Source of the DNA: Sinorhizobium meliloti 4H41
GTDB taxonomy: Bacteria; Pseudomonadota; Alphaproteobacteria; Rhizobiales; Rhizobiaceae
Length of the DNA stretch: 64,000 bases
Direction: 5' to 3'
Assembly (NCBI RefSeq): GCF_000375585.1
Contig: NZ_AQWP01000001.1
Span: 880,761-944,760 of the forward strand
Shown here: in pieces, positions 17,185 through 27,302 of the stretch
How the letters are laid out: each line of letters starts with the position of its first letter
Position numbering within the stretch: the stretch's first letter is position 1
The notes under the pieces: generated by a model
What the model was told of the DNA's origin: nothing
Seen by the model: only the letters and a program-made list of their open reading frames with translations
Database searches by the model: none
Made by a program: the position numbers and the translations under genes

Positions 17185-19560
17185 ATGGATGCCGCGGCCC
17201 TGACATTCCTGGCCCTCGGTCTTCCCTTTGCCGCGGCCGTCGTCGCGCCGGCCCTGACCCGGCTTCTCGGCGGGAATGCCGCCTGGCTGTTGGCGCTTGC
17301 GCCACTCGCCGTCTTCATGCATTTCGCAGGCTTCATTCCGGAAGTCGCCGCCGGCGAGATCGTCACCGGCGGCTATATCTGGATACCTTCCTTCAACGTC
17401 AGCTTCTCCTGGCTGATCGACGGCTTGTCACTGACCTTCGCACTTCTGATTTCGGGCATCGGCACACTGATCGTCCTCTATTCGGGCGGATATCTGAAGG
17501 GGTATCCCGACCAGGGCCGCTTCTTTTCGTTCATTCTGATGTTCATGGGCTCGATGCAGGGCCTCGTCGTCTCGGACAGCTTCCTGATGCTTTTCGTCTT
17601 CTGGGAGCTGACGTCGATCACTTCGTTCCTGCTGATCGGCTTCGATCACGGCCGCGAGGCGGCGCGCCGCGCGGCTTTGCAGGCTCTGGTCGTGACCGGG
17701 GGAGGCGGGCTTGCTTTGCTCGCCGGGCTCCTCATCCTGTGGAACGTCAGCGGCGTCACGCAATTTTCGCTGCTCCTGTCCTTCGGAGACGAACTGAAGC
17801 AGAGCCCCTTCTATCTCGCGGCGCTGCTCCTCGTCCTCGGCGGCGCATTCACCAAGTCGGCACAGTTTCCGTTTCACTTCTGGCTGCCGAATGCCATGGA
17901 AGCGCCGACGCCCGTTTCGGCCTATCTGCACTCGGCGACGATGGTGAAGGCGGGCGTCTATCTTCTGATGCGGCTCAACCCGGTGCTCGGCGGCACGACG
18001 GAGTGGCAGGTCCTGTTGCCGCTGTTCGGCGTGACGACGCTCGTCGCCGGAGCCGCCCTGGCAGTGCGCCAGACGGACCTGAAGATGATGCTGGCCTATA
18101 CGACCATGTCGTCGCTCGGTCTTCTGGTCATGCTGACCGGGATCGGCCTGCCCTACGCCATCGAAGCCGCAGTGCTTTACCTGGTGGCGCATGCCCTGTT
18201 CAAGGGGGCGCTGTTCATGGTGGCCGGCATCATCGATCATGAAACCGGTACGCGCCACCTGACGAAGCTCGGCGGCCTGCGCAGCGCCATGCCTCTGACC
18301 TTCGCCATAGCTCTTGCGGCGGCCCTGTCGATGGGCGGCCTGCCGCCCTTTTTCGGGTTCCTTGCGAAAGAGGAAATCTACGCCGCACTCTCGGGTTTCG
18401 ACCGTCGGTCCATGGTCTTCGCGGCCTTGACCATCCTCGGCAACGGCCTGATGTTCGCCGTCGGCTTCGCGATCGCTCTAAAACCGTTTCTCGGCCCCAG
18501 GGTCGATACGCCGAAGCATGCCCACGAGGCACCGGTGCTCCTCTGGCTCGGCCCGGCTATCCTGGCTGCGATGGGCCTTTCCATCGCGCTGATGTCGGGC
18601 CTCGTTCATCGGTTCGTGACCTCGCCCATGGCCTCGGCCGTTGCCGGCGAGCCGAGAACCGTGACGATCTCGCTCGCACCGCATATAGGCGTGCCGCTGT
18701 TGCTCTCCGTGGTGACGCTGGCGGTCGGCGTCGTTCTCTTCCTCAATCTGACGCGGCTGCGCGCCGCCATGGCGGTGATCCTTGCCGATATCGGCTGGGG
18801 ACCGGATCGAGGCTTCGACCAGTTCATACGCGGCCTCGTGCGGTTTGCGGTCGCCGCGACCCGGCGCTTGCAGGGCGGCCGTCTCGATAACTACATGACC
18901 GTGACCTTCCTGTTCGTCGCCGCCGTCATGCTCGCATTGCCGCTGCGCTACGGCGAATTCCCGCGCGCACCTTTCTTTCCGAGCGACGTGCCGCTGCACG
19001 AATTCGCGATCATGGCGATCGCCGTGCTTGGCCTCTTCGCCGTGGTGCTGGCCGCGGACCGGCTGACGGCGATCGTGTCGCTCGGAATTCAGGGCTTCGC
19101 CGTTGCGATGCTCTTCCTGCTTTACGGCGCTCCGGATCTCGCCTTCACCCAGTTCATGATAGAGACGCTGTCCGTCGTCGTTTTGGCACTGGTGATGACA
19201 CGGCTGCGTCTGTCTCCCTCGGATCACCGACCACTCAGACAGAAGCTTCCCGACTTCACGATCGCGCTCGCCTGCGGAATCGGATTCGGCCTTTTCCTCC
19301 TCCGGGTTACCGGCGTGCCGTTCGATTCGACGCTGACGGACTTCTTCAACCTCTATTCGAAATCGATCGCCCACGGCGCGAACGTGGTCAACGTCATCAT
19401 TGTCGACTTCCGCGGTACGGATACGCTCGGCGAAATTGCCGTCGTGCTGGTTGCTGGCCTGTCCATCCTTTCCCTCGTGCGGTTGCGGGCGGGATCGTTG
19501 AGACGCGGCGAAACGCGCGAGATCGCGGCGGCTGAAGCGAACACGAAGGAGCCGGTATGA
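17185..19560 (+). CDS. mrpA: Mrp/Pha cation-proton antiporter subunit A
   Basis: Largest subunit (791 residues) of the hetero-oligomeric Mrp (Mnh/Pha) antiporter, which exchanges Na+ or K+ for H+ and supports alkali/salt tolerance. It has a complex-I NuoL-like N-terminal part with the key glutamate in [15 protein letters not shown] and lysines in the [31 protein letters not shown] helix, and a C-terminal MrpB-like part ([39 protein letters not shown]). About 20 membrane helices are expected. mrpB follows as a separate overlapping gene, so this is the seven-gene arrangement rather than an A-B fusion. An AGGAG lies 12 bases upstream of the ATG. Confidence 0.95.
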   Translation: MDAAALTFLALGLPFAAAVVAPALTRLLGGNAAWLLALAPLAVFMHFAGFIPEVAAGEIVTGGYIWIPSFNVSFSWLIDGLSLTFALLISGIGTLIVLYSGGYLKGYPDQGRFFSFILMFMGSMQGLVVSDSFLMLFVFWELTSITSFLLIGFDHGREAARRAALQALVVTGGGGLALLAGLLILWNVSGVTQFSLLLSFGDELKQSPFYLAALLLVLGGAFTKSAQFPFHFWLPNAMEAPTPVSAYLHSATMVKAGVYLLMRLNPVLGGTTEWQVLLPLFGVTTLVAGAALAVRQTDLKMMLAYTTMSSLGLLVMLTGIGLPYAIEAAVLYLVAHALFKGALFMVAGIIDHETGTRHLTKLGGLRSAMPLTFAIALAAALSMGGLPPFFGFLAKEEIYAALSGFDRRSMVFAALTILGNGLMFAVGFAIALKPFLGPRVDTPKHAHEAPVLLWLGPAILAAMGLSIALMSGLVHRFVTSPMASAVAGEPRTVTISLAPHIGVPLLLSVVTLAVGVVLFLNLTRLRAAMAVILADIGWGPDRGFDQFIRGLVRFAVAATRRLQGGRLDNYMTVTFLFVAAVMLALPLRYGEFPRAPFFPSDVPLHEFAIMAIAVLGLFAVVLAADRLTAIVSLGIQGFAVAMLFLLYGAPDLAFTQFMIETLSVVVLALVMTRLRLSPSDHRPLRQKLPDFTIALACGIGFGLFLLRVTGVPFDSTLTDFFNLYSKSIAHGANVVNVIIVDFRGTDTLGEIAVVLVAGLSILSLVRLRAGSLRRGETREIAAAEANTKEPV

Positions 19561-19976
19561 AGTCGATCATTTTTCGGACCGTCGCGCCCTTCCTCGCCGG
19601 ATTGATGATGCTTTTTTCGATCTTTGTGCTGCTGCGCGGCCACAACGAGCCCGGAGGCGGCTTCATAGGCGGGTTGATCGCCGTTTCGGCGCTGGCGATC
19701 TACGGCATCGCCCACGGCGTGGAGACGGTGCGGCGGGCGATATTCTTCCACCCGATGGCCATCGCGGGGGCCGGCCTTTTCGCCGCGACCTTGGCCGGAC
19801 TGGCGTCACTTTTCGCGCGGGTGCCGTTCATGACCGGGCTGTGGATTTATCCCTCCTTTTTCGGCGTCGAGGTTCCGCTCTCCACGGTCATGCTGTTCGA
19901 TACGGGGGTCTACCTGGTCGTCGTCGGTGCCATCAGTTCGATCGCGCTGTCACTTGAAGAAAGAGGGGGCGCCTGA
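19557..19976 (+). CDS. mrpB: Mrp antiporter subunit B
   Basis: A 139-residue MnhB/MrpB subunit with four membrane helices. The family motif [16 protein letters not shown] is at about residues 22-37. It overlaps the end of mrpA by four bases (ATGA), which suggests translational coupling and equal dosage of subunits. Within the complex it helps form the ion path together with the C-terminal part of MrpA. Confidence 0.94.
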   Translation: MKSIIFRTVAPFLAGLMMLFSIFVLLRGHNEPGGGFIGGLIAVSALAIYGIAHGVETVRRAIFFHPMAIAGAGLFAATLAGLASLFARVPFMTGLWIYPSFFGVEVPLSTVMLFDTGVYLVVVGAISSIALSLEERGGA

Positions 19977-20353
19977 TGGAGACCTGGTTTTCCCTGCTGG
20001 TCACTTTCTTCTTCACCGTCGCCATTTACCTGCTTCTGTCGAAATCCATCATCCGCGTCCTCCTAGGCGTGGCGATCCTGGGAAATTCGGTGAACCTCCT
20101 GATCTTCACCGGCGGCCGCCTGACGCGCGACGTACCGCCGGTCATAGCGGAGGGTGCCGATGTGCTTTCCGGTCCGGCGGCCAATGCCTTGCCGCAGGCG
20201 CTGATCCTGACCGCCATCGTGATTTCCTTCTCCTTCTTCGCCTTTCTCCTCGTTCTCGCCTGGCGCGCCTATGAAGACCTCGCGACAGACAACACGGACG
20301 AGATGCGTGTTGCGGAACCGGTGAACGAGCCGGCGCCGCCACTGGGATACTGA
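19976..20353 (+). CDS. mrpC: Mrp antiporter subunit C (NuoK-like)
   Basis: A 125-residue NuoK-like subunit with three membrane helices and the conserved GVAILGNSVNLLIF and ALPQALILTAIVISFSFFAFLLVLAWR stretches. Start ATG overlaps the mrpB stop by one base (TGATG). NuoK-like subunits lie next to the MrpA/D antiporter modules and are required for assembly and activity of the complex. Confidence 0.94.
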   Translation: METWFSLLVTFFFTVAIYLLLSKSIIRVLLGVAILGNSVNLLIFTGGRLTRDVPPVIAEGADVLSGPAANALPQALILTAIVISFSFFAFLLVLAWRAYEDLATDNTDEMRVAEPVNEPAPPLGY

Positions 20354-20358
20354 CGCAC

Positions 20359-21924
20359 ATGGCCGTTTCCACCCCCGCTCCCGTCGACCTTTCCGCGGCC
20401 CTGATGCTGACCCCGGCGTCGGCCGTCGAATGGCTCGTCGTTCTGCCCGTCGCCTGGTGTCTGGCCGTCGGCGCGCTCCTCGTGATGCTTCGTCGCTGGG
20501 CCGGCCTCCAGCCCGCAATAGCGCTTGCGAGCCTGGCCCTTCTGGTTTTGATCGACGTGGCGCTGCTCGATCACGTCGCAAGAAACGGGCCGACGACCAT
20601 GGTGATGGGGCGCTGGCTGCCGCCGTTCGGCATCGCCTTCACGGTCGACCTGACCGGTGCGCTCTTTGCCCTGGTGGCGGCCTTGGTCGCTTTTGCGGCC
20701 GGCATCTTTTCGCTGGCCGATATCAACGACAGCGGCCGGCGCTATGGTTTCTATCCGCTGCTGATGCTGCTGATGGCCGGCGTTTCGGGAGCCTTCCTGA
20801 CAGGGGATATCTTCAACCTCTATGTCTGGTTCGAGGTCCTGCTGATTTCCTCCTTCGGGCTTCTGGTCCTCGGCTCCGAGCGCGGGCAGATCGACGGGAC
20901 GGTGAAGTACGGCTTTCTGAACCTGGTCGCAACGACGCTGTTCCTCGTCGCTACCGGCTTCCTCTACGCCGTGTTCGGCACGCTCAACATGGCCGACATC
21001 GCGCGCAAGGCCGACGAACTGCGCGTCAATGCGCCGTTGATGACTTTGGTCGGACTCTATGTTCTTGCCTTCGGCATGAAGGCGGCCGCGTTTCCCTTGA
21101 ACTTCTGGTTGCCTGCTTCCTACCATACCCCTCGCGTCGTCGTGTCGGCGCTCTTTGCCGGCCTGCTCACCAAGGTCGGTATCTATGCGTTGATCCGGGT
21201 GACGGTCATGCTCTTCCCGATCGAAAGGGAGGAATTGAGCTTCGTACTGGCGCTCGTCGGTGCCCTGACGATGATGGTCGGCGTTCTCGGCGCGCTCGCG
21301 CAAACGGATTTCCGGCGCCTTCTCGGCTACCTCGTCGTTTCGGGCATAGGTTCGATGCTTGCAGGCATAGCCATCGGTGGACCGGGCGGCATTGGCGGCG
21401 CGATCTTCTACGCGCTCCATTCGATGCTGGTGATGACGGGCCTTTATTTCGCCTCCGGGATCGCAATGCGCCTCGGTGCAGACAGCTCGATCGCAACGCT
21501 TGCGGGCCTTTACCGCAAGCATGCGGGGTTTGCGGCGCTGACCCTGATGCTGTGCTTCGCCATTTCGGGGCTGCCGCCCTTTTCCGGCTTCTGGCCGAAG
21601 GTTATGCTGGTGAAGGCGGCCATCGATATCGGCGCCTGGTGGCTTGCCGCCGCGCTCCTTCTCGTCGGCTTCTTCACCATGATTGCGACCGGCCGCCTTT
21701 TCCTCCTGGCCTATTGGCGAGACAGCGCAATACCCGAGGCCGCCGCCGGCCCGGCCCCCCTGTCCGCGACGGCCCTGGGTCCGCTTGCAGCACTTACGCT
21801 TCTGGCGCTTGCGCTCGGCCTCTATCCCGAACCGCTGCTTGCGATGATCCAGAGCGCCGCAGCCGGGCTTGCAGAGCCGTCCGCTTACCTGAATTCAGTC
21901 TTTCCCGCAGGAGGTCCGCAATGA
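20359..21924 (+). CDS. mrpD: Mrp antiporter subunit D (NuoN/NuoM-like)
   Basis: A 521-residue antiporter-like subunit with about 14 membrane helices. The key glutamate is in YVWFEVLLISSFGLLVLGSERG and the channel lysines are in FPLNFWLPASYHTPRVVVSALFAGLLTKVG (split here only for description: FPLNFWLPASYHTP, then LLTKVGIYALIRV). MrpD provides a second proton path beside MrpA. It starts five bases after mrpC and overlaps mrpE by four bases (ATGA). Confidence 0.95.
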   Translation: MAVSTPAPVDLSAALMLTPASAVEWLVVLPVAWCLAVGALLVMLRRWAGLQPAIALASLALLVLIDVALLDHVARNGPTTMVMGRWLPPFGIAFTVDLTGALFALVAALVAFAAGIFSLADINDSGRRYGFYPLLMLLMAGVSGAFLTGDIFNLYVWFEVLLISSFGLLVLGSERGQIDGTVKYGFLNLVATTLFLVATGFLYAVFGTLNMADIARKADELRVNAPLMTLVGLYVLAFGMKAAAFPLNFWLPASYHTPRVVVSALFAGLLTKVGIYALIRVTVMLFPIEREELSFVLALVGALTMMVGVLGALAQTDFRRLLGYLVVSGIGSMLAGIAIGGPGGIGGAIFYALHSMLVMTGLYFASGIAMRLGADSSIATLAGLYRKHAGFAALTLMLCFAISGLPPFSGFWPKVMLVKAAIDIGAWWLAAALLLVGFFTMIATGRLFLLAYWRDSAIPEAAAGPAPLSATALGPLAALTLLALALGLYPEPLLAMIQSAAAGLAEPSAYLNSVFPAGGPQ

Positions 21925-22397
21925 AATTCCTGCTGACCAACCTGGTCTTTACGCTTATCTGGGGGGCAATCAGCGCCAGCTTCACGCCCGCTAACCTCCT
22001 GCTGGGCTTCGCGGCCGGCGCCTTGTCGCTCTGGTTGATCCGGCGTGAGCTGCGCCCGGTGGCTTACCCGGTGAGACCGTTGCGGCTGCTGCTGCTCGCA
22101 TTGTTGTTTTTCAAGGAGCTCGCGATTTCCGCAACGAAGGTCGCGCTTCTGGTTCTCCGCTCGAACATGGCGCTGAAGCCTGGCATTTTTGCCTATCCGC
22201 TCGCGCTCAGGACTGACTTCGAGATAACGCTGCTCGCCAATCTGATCACACTGACGCCGGGTACGCTGTCGGTGGATGTCTCCGAAGATCGCAAGACCCT
22301 CTACGTCCATGCGCTCGATTGCGCCGATCCGGGAGCTCTGCGGCGAGACATCGCCGGCGGCTTCGAACGTCGAATACGGGAGGCTTTCGAACGATGA
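21921..22397 (+). CDS. mrpE: Mrp antiporter subunit E
   Basis: A 158-residue MnhE/MrpE subunit with two to three N-terminal membrane helices and a small cytoplasmic tail; [25 protein letters not shown] is typical of the family. I chose the ATG at 21921, which follows a GGAGG site and overlaps the mrpD stop; the same frame is open far upstream inside mrpD, but that part is only a shadow. MrpE is needed for full activity and stability in characterised systems. Confidence 0.94.
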   Translation: MKFLLTNLVFTLIWGAISASFTPANLLLGFAAGALSLWLIRRELRPVAYPVRPLRLLLLALLFFKELAISATKVALLVLRSNMALKPGIFAYPLALRTDFEITLLANLITLTPGTLSVDVSEDRKTLYVHALDCADPGALRRDIAGGFERRIREAFER

Positions 22398-22780
22398 CGC
22401 CCGCTGCAGTCCTGAGCGCGGCCTCCGGCGTGGCGCTCGTGCTTCTCTCTCTCGCGCTGCTGTTGACGGTGCTGCGCATCATTCGCGGGCCGACGCTTCC
22501 GGACCGGGTGCTGGGCCTCGATATGCTGGTGGCGATTGCGATCGGGCTGATCGCGGTGATCGCCGTGAGAACCGGCTTTTATCTCTACATCGATATCGCG
22601 ATCGCCCTCGGGCTCGTCGGCTTTCTTGCGACGGTCGCTTTCGCCCGCTTCATCCTGGCGCGCGGTCTCTCGCCGGAGCGCATGACGCCGGGCGCAACTG
22701 ACCTGCCCCAGGCAAAGCCGTCGTCGACGCGCTCGCGCGCGGGACAGGCTGGGCGCCGCAAACGCAAGGGAGCGCGTTGA
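22394..22780 (+). CDS. mrpF: Mrp antiporter subunit F
   Basis: A 128-residue MnhF/MrpF subunit with three membrane helices ([19 protein letters not shown] motif after the first). The last 35 residues are a basic, low-complexity tail ([19 protein letters not shown]) that is longer than in many homologues. Its ATG overlaps the mrpE stop and its TGA overlaps the mrpG start, so the whole operon is coupled. Confidence 0.93.
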   Translation: MTPAAVLSAASGVALVLLSLALLLTVLRIIRGPTLPDRVLGLDMLVAIAIGLIAVIAVRTGFYLYIDIAIALGLVGFLATVAFARFILARGLSPERMTPGATDLPQAKPSSTRSRAGQAGRRKRKGAR

Positions 22781-23130
22781 TGGTTCTGCAAATCATCGCT
22801 TACCTCGTTGCACTGATCATGGTTGTCGGCGCCTGCTTCTCGCTGCTTGCCGCGGTTGGCCTCATCCGCTTCCCCGACCTTTACACCCGCATGCATGCGG
22901 CCTCGAAAGCCGGTACCGTCGGTTCGGGTCTGCTGCTCTTTGCGGCCGGGCTGCATTCGCTCGATGCCGCCGTCTTCGCGCGCGCACTGGCGGGATTTGG
23001 CTTCTTCGTGCTGACGGCACCGATCTCGGCCCATCTATTGGCAAAAGCCGCGCATCAAGCGGGCTACAGGATGACAAAACGATCGGTGATAGATCAGCTT
23101 CCCCATAAGGAAGAGCCGCGCGGGCATTGA
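22780..23130 (+). CDS. mrpG: Mrp antiporter subunit G
   Basis: A 116-residue MnhG/MrpG subunit with three membrane helices; [25 protein letters not shown] is the family signature ([20 protein letters not shown] in its core). The ATG at 22780 sits in a TGATG overlap with mrpF. This is the last gene of the operon; a weak 7-bp inverted repeat (AGCAACT/AGTTGCT, 23187-23208) follows. Confidence 0.93.
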   Translation: MVLQIIAYLVALIMVVGACFSLLAAVGLIRFPDLYTRMHAASKAGTVGSGLLLFAAGLHSLDAAVFARALAGFGFFVLTAPISAHLLAKAAHQAGYRMTKRSVIDQLPHKEEPRGH

Positions 23131-23535
23131 CGGGCAGCATTTCTGACTCTGTATTTGAGGACAATTTTGCCGAGCGTGACAATTTTAGCAACTCGGAATA
23201 AAGTTGCTGCATGCCGATAAATTTATGTTTGGACTTTTGGCAGATCAGTGTTAATGCAGTAAATGCAAAGTGTCGTCGTGGAAAATACTTTGAGATGAAA
23301 TTCCAGCCTGAGTTGTGATGCTTTTCCGTTGCTTTGAGGTGTCGGCCGCTTTGGCGCCTTGGTGACGGTTCTTCCCTCTCGCAATTCGAGCCTTGATGTT
23401 GCGGCAGAACCGCAGTCTCCATTGCGAGATTGCGGTCGGTTCCGAGGCGGCAAGCGCTGATTGACGGCATTTTGTACATCCTCCCCCTGGAACTCTGTTT
23501 CAGGTTTCGTCGCTGGATTCCGATAGGAGAAAGAA
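23131..23535. other. Intergenic region upstream of mucR
   Basis: 405 bases without a gene I can support. It is richer in A and T than the surroundings, especially 23155-23320, with several short A/T runs. MucR/Ros proteins bind AT-rich sites and are known to repress their own genes, so this stretch probably holds the mucR promoter and autoregulatory sites. The hairpin at 23187-23208 may end the mrp transcript. Confidence 0.55.
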
Positions 23536-23967
23536 ATGACAGAGACTTCGCTCGGTGCGAGCAATGAACTCCTGGTTGAGCTTACGGCGGAGATCGTTGC
23601 CGCCTATGTAAGCAACCACGTGGTTCCGGTTGCCGAGCTGCCGACGCTCATAGCCGACGTGCATTCGGCTCTCAACAACACCACGGCTCCTGCACCGGTG
23701 GTCGTCCCGGTGGAAAAGCCGAAGCCCGCGGTTTCGGTCCGAAAGTCGGTGCAGGACGACCAGATCACATGTCTCGAATGCGGCGGCACCTTCAAGTCGT
23801 TGAAGCGGCATCTGATGACGCACCACAACCTTTCGCCGGAAGACTACCGAGACAAGTGGGATTTGCCTGCGGATTATCCGATGGTCGCGCCGGCCTACGC
23901 GGAAGCACGCTCGCGGCTCGCCAAGGAAATGGGTCTCGGACAGCGTCGGAAGCGCCGCGGCAAGTGA
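23536..23967 (+). CDS. mucR: MucR/Ros-family zinc-finger regulator
   Basis: A 143-residue transcription regulator of the Ros/MucR family. In S. meliloti MucR controls exopolysaccharide choice (succinoglycan versus galactoglucan), motility and nodulation genes, and homologues act as H-NS-like silencers. The prokaryotic zinc finger is at residues 79-97 (Cys79, Cys82, His92, His96/His97), followed by the family-typical [25 protein letters not shown] and a basic tail. The N-terminal 60 residues are helical and mediate oligomerisation in homologues. An AGGAGAAAG ribosome site precedes the ATG, and a clear terminator follows. It is the last gene before the sufE/divJ segment, an order known in S. 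meliloti. Confidence 0.95.
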   Translation: MTETSLGASNELLVELTAEIVAAYVSNHVVPVAELPTLIADVHSALNNTTAPAPVVVPVEKPKPAVSVRKSVQDDQITCLECGGTFKSLKRHLMTHHNLSPEDYRDKWDLPADYPMVAPAYAEARSRLAKEMGLGQRRKRRGK

Positions 23968-24024
23968 TCCGGGCGGCCTCAAGGGGCCAACGGGAACGCG
24001 CGACGCCTGAGTTGTGTCATAAAG

Positions 24025-24053
24025 GCCGGCCGGTTCATTCGGGCCGGCTTTTT
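24025..24053 (+). terminator. Rho-independent terminator of mucR
   Basis: 7-bp stem GCCGGCC/GGCCGGC (24025-24031 and 24042-24048) followed by TTTTT at 24049-24053, 58 bases after the mucR stop. Confidence 0.8.
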
Positions 24054-24169
24054 CAGGACGTTTAAGTATTTCATTGAAACACTGACACGCTGCCACCCGT
24101 TGAAGCTACGCGCTTCCGGACGAAAAACCGTTACGCACTTGTCCTGGAAGTGCTCTGACGCTTCGCCGC

Positions 24170-24592
24170 TCAGGCAGGCAGGCGTCCTTCGGCTTCGCTC
24201 TTGATACGCCGGATCATCGAGCGCAGGCCGTTCGCACGTTGCGAGGAAAGATGTTCGATGAGGCCGATCTTGCCGAAGATGTCGAGAGCGTCAATTCTGG
24301 TAATTTCCGATGCACGCTTGCCGGAGAAGATGGCGAGGACGATTGCCACGAGGCCGCGCACGATATGCGCATCCGATTCTCCCTCGAAGGTGAGAAGCGG
24401 GTCTTCAGCATCGCCGGTCGCATGGGTCACGAGCCAGACCTGGCTGGCACAGCCCTGCACCTTGTTCTCGCTCGTCCTCGAGGCCTCCGGCATCTCGGGC
24501 AGGTTTTTGCCAAGTTCGATCACATAGCGGTAGCGATCTTCCCATTCGTCGAGAAATGCAAAGTCGTCGATGATCTGGTCAAGTGAAGTCAT
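24170..24592 (-). CDS. sufE: SufE-family sulphur acceptor
   Basis: A 140-residue SufE protein, which takes persulphide sulphur from the cysteine desulphurase SufS and stimulates Fe-S cluster assembly. The acceptor cysteine is Cys48 in ENKVQGCASQVWL, the family signature. The rest (FDFLDEWEDRYRYVIELG-like N-terminus, ADAHIVRGLVAIVLAIFSGK middle) is typical, here as FAFLDEWEDRYRY and DAHIVRGLVAIVLAIFSGK. No other suf genes are adjacent, so this is a stand-alone copy. The ATG at 24592 begins the conserved helix; the longer frame upstream is not conserved-looking. Confidence 0.92.
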   Translation of the reverse strand: MTSLDQIIDDFAFLDEWEDRYRYVIELGKNLPEMPEASRTSENKVQGCASQVWLVTHATGDAEDPLLTFEGESDAHIVRGLVAIVLAIFSGKRASEITRIDALDIFGKIGLIEHLSSQRANGLRSMIRRIKSEAEGRLPA

Positions 24593-24771
24593 GCTATGTC
24601 CGGCTTTCGGCGCCCGCTCAGTACAGCAGTCCGCGTGAAACTGCTTCAACCGCATTTCGGGCGCATCGTTTCACCTTCATATAGGAGAGGCGGGCCGCAA
24701 AGAGAACAGGCAATCGCGTTTCCTCGCCTGTCAGGCCCGAACGATCGGACTTGCCTTCTACGCGGCAGGGC

Positions 24772-25209
24772 TTACTTCCCGGAAGCCGTACCGGGATCGA
24801 GGCGGTGTTCCGGAACCGGCATACGCTTGAAGGCTTGTTCGGCCTTCTCCGTCGCTTCCGCGGAAGGGATCCTTTCTGCCGGTGCGACGGTACCGGTCAT
24901 GACCTTGACGTCGGGAGCGGCGGCGTCGCCTTCCGCGAACTGGGTGTTGAGAAACTCATAGGCGATGCGAGCGCCTTCGCGGGCGCGATGTCCGAGGGCG
25001 ACGAAAGTCTCCGCACCCTTCTCGCAGACGTCCGGCTTCTCTACGCAGATCGCGCTTATATATTGGAAGGCTTCGTTCGCGGCAGAGAATGTGCCGCCGA
25101 TCTCCATTTTCGGACCGTGCTCGAGCTTCTCGCTGCTCGACGGATCGAGAAACGGCAGCAGCACCAGCACCAGCGAGAACCAGAACGTCGCCTTTACGAG
25201 AAACCACAT
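24772..25209 (-). CDS. DUF5330 family membrane-anchored protein
   Basis: A 145-residue protein of the DUF5330 group common in Rhizobiales; no function is known. It starts with a hydrophobic segment (WFLVKATFWFSLVLVLLPFL) that is a signal anchor, then has a short domain with two cysteines (CVEKPDVCEKGAETF) likely forming a disulphide in the periplasm, and a Pro/Glu-rich tail. It is divergent from divJ with about 500 bases between them, and downstream of it on the same strand is sufE. Confidence 0.75.
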   Translation of the reverse strand: MWFLVKATFWFSLVLVLLPFLDPSSSEKLEHGPKMEIGGTFSAANEAFQYISAICVEKPDVCEKGAETFVALGHRAREGARIAYEFLNTQFAEGDAAAPDVKVMTGTVAPAERIPSAEATEKAEQAFKRMPVPEHRLDPGTASGK

Positions 25210-25706
25210 CTTGCGCCATCCTCTTTTGCCTTCGGCTCCGGCCGTGGTGTTTACGCTTCGAAACTAGCGCGGGAATCACAAGGCCGCTTTTCCAGAAACA
25301 ACGGTATTTGCTTCAAATTTTATCGAAATTCAGGAATCAGCATATTCGTGCAGACGCTTTCTCCTGCATTTCAGCGGTCGTCGTTAACGCTCGTGGCTGA
25401 GGTCTCGGCCTCAAGCCTCGCGTTCCCGGCATCGGATAGTGGCGATGCCTGCCCAAATCGTTAACGCGAGCCGAAAAATCCACGAAAATCCGCTGCTTAC
25501 GCACCGTTAACCACATCTGACGATGCTCGCTCGGATTGCCTCAAATCGGGAACTTTCGACCGCCTCGGACGCCCTCGGAGAGCGGCCGTTTATTCTTTCA
25601 TTAAGTCAGGGGTGCGAGATTCGGGTCATCACGAGGCGGTCGTCCGCGACGACGCGGAACGGTCCGGAAATGCCTCGCAAGAACGACAAATTCGGCAGGG
25701 CAAGGC
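25210..25706. other. Divergent intergenic region upstream of divJ
   Basis: 497 bases with no gene I can support; one 66-codon frame (25523-25723) lacks a ribosome site and looks accidental. It contains three GTTAAC hexamers (25383-25388, 25460-25465, 25506-25511), the last reading TTAACCAC, one base from the TTAACCAT half-site used by CtrA in rhizobia. Promoters of both divJ and the DUF5330 gene must lie here. Confidence 0.55.
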
Positions 25707-27302
25707 GTGAGTTTATTGCGTGACATGGCTGGCAGATGGACATCCTTTGTGGATGAAGCGGCCGCACCCTGGCTGCCGCGCGGCGGCCTGGGCCCAGCAA
25801 TTGCGCGTCACGACTTCAGACGCTTGCGTGCCGTCGCTGCCGTATCGCTGACCGCGCTGCCGATCGTGCCTCTCGCGCTGACCCTGGCATTGCCCGTATC
25901 CGCCGCCCTGCCGGCGGGAGCGGCGCTTTGGGCCTCGGCATCCCTGCTGGCCGCGGCTGCAGCCATTGCGAGCGGCCGCGATTTCCCGGCGGCGGGCGAG
26001 GTGGAACTCGCGCCTGCACCGGAACTGCCCGATCTCGATGCGGCATATAATCTCTTTGCGGGTTTGGTGACCGTCCACGATACCCGGGGCCACGTCCTGT
26101 CCGTCCACGGCCGCGATGCGAGTGAGTATCTGAAACTGATGCGCGATCCGCATGGGCGCGGCTTCATCGAGCAGATCCATGTGTCGGATCGCATCGCCTT
26201 CCTCAGAGCGATTGACTCGCTGCGCCTGGACAGCGAGCGCTCTGCCGTGGACATCCGTCTCGAGCGGACGTCGGCGGATGGCGCTCAATTCGCACATATC
26301 TACTGCGAGATGACGCCGATTCGAGACGCTGAAGGAAATCTCCTTGCGATTGTCGCCCAGTCTCGCGATGTTTCCGAAGAGGCCCGTTTGCAGGCAGAGG
26401 CGGCCGCCAAGGCAGCACATGCCGAGTCGGCCAACGATGCCAAAACGCGGTTCCTTGCCGCCGTCAGCCATGAATTGCGCACGCCGCTCAATGCCATCCT
26501 CGGCTTTTCGGACGTGCTTGCAGGCGAATATTTCGGCAAGCTCGAAAACGATCGCCAGCGCGAATACGTGTCGCTGATCCATCAATCCGGCACGCATCTT
26601 CTCTCGGTCGTCAACACGATGCTCGATATCAGCAAGATCGAAGCGGGCCGTTACGAGCTTCTCCTCGAACCGTTCCGTGTCGCCGAGGCGATCGCCGCCT
26701 GCGAGGCCATGCTGTCGCACCAGGCGCGCGAAAAAGGCGTGCGGCTGACGAGCCGCGTCACCCGTTCGGTCGGCGAGATCAATGCAGACCAGCGCGCCTT
26801 CCAGCAAATCCTCATCAATCTCATCGGCAACGCCATCAAGTTTACCGACCGCGGCGGGCTTGTCACGGTGGATGCCGCGCTTGAAGGCAACATGCTGAAG
26901 CTGACGGTCAGCGACACCGGGATCGGGATCGCAGCGGACAAGCTGCAAATGCTCGGCCAACCTTTCGTCCAGATTCAGAATGATTATACCCGCCGCTACG
27001 AGGGTACCGGGCTCGGCCTCTCGCTGGTCAAGGGACTTGCTGAACTGCATGGCGGCGATTTTGCGATCCGCAGCGCCGAAGGGGAGGGTACCGTTATCGT
27101 CGTAACCATTCCCAGCGACGCCTCCGGCGCGGCAGAAAGGGAGTGCGCGGATGCGCCCGTCACAGTGGAGTTTCCGCCGCGATTGAGGCAGCACGCAGAC
27201 GGAAAGAGCGCAACCGGAGTGCCGGCGCTCTCCGAGGCTTTCCACACCGGAGAAATTGACAGGGAAGGGGGACATGGCGCCGCGCAAGCGAAAACAGCCT
27301 GA
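25707..27302 (+). CDS. divJ: Cell-cycle sensor histidine kinase DivJ
   Basis: Membrane-bound histidine kinase, 531 residues. Two hydrophobic stretches (about residues 42-66 and 68-90) are followed by a PAS-like domain (about 112-222), a HisKA domain with phospho-acceptor His255 in AAVSHELRTPLNAILGFSD, and an HATPase domain (N-box NLIGNAIKF, G1 DTGIG, G2 GTGLGL). The block GTGLGLSLVKGLAELHGG and position beside mucR agree with S. meliloti divJ, the main kinase for the DivK response regulator that controls CtrA and asymmetric division. The start is a GTG at 25707 after an AGGGCAAGG stretch; an ATG at 25725 is an alternative. The next gene begins inside its 3' end. Confidence 0.88.
   Translation: MSLLRDMAGRWTSFVDEAAAPWLPRGGLGPAIARHDFRRLRAVAAVSLTALPIVPLALTLALPVSAALPAGAALWASASLLAAAAAIASGRDFPAAGEVELAPAPELPDLDAAYNLFAGLVTVHDTRGHVLSVHGRDASEYLKLMRDPHGRGFIEQIHVSDRIAFLRAIDSLRLDSERSAVDIRLERTSADGAQFAHIYCEMTPIRDAEGNLLAIVAQSRDVSEEARLQAEAAAKAAHAESANDAKTRFLAAVSHELRTPLNAILGFSDVLAGEYFGKLENDRQREYVSLIHQSGTHLLSVVNTMLDISKIEAGRYELLLEPFRVAEAIAACEAMLSHQAREKGVRLTSRVTRSVGEINADQRAFQQILINLIGNAIKFTDRGGLVTVDAALEGNMLKLTVSDTGIGIAADKLQMLGQPFVQIQNDYTRRYEGTGLGLSLVKGLAELHGGDFAIRSAEGEGTVIVVTIPSDASGAAERECADAPVTVEFPPRLRQHADGKSATGVPALSEAFHTGEIDREGGHGAAQAKTA

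Noticed and set aside
20430..22397. 655-codon plus-strand frame ending as mrpE
   Set aside because: The part before 21921 reads mrpD in the wrong frame; the real gene starts at the ATG with its own ribosome site at 21921.
25523..25723. 66-codon frame upstream of divJ
   Set aside because: No ribosome site, no sensible hydrophobicity or motif, and it runs into the divJ start out of frame.
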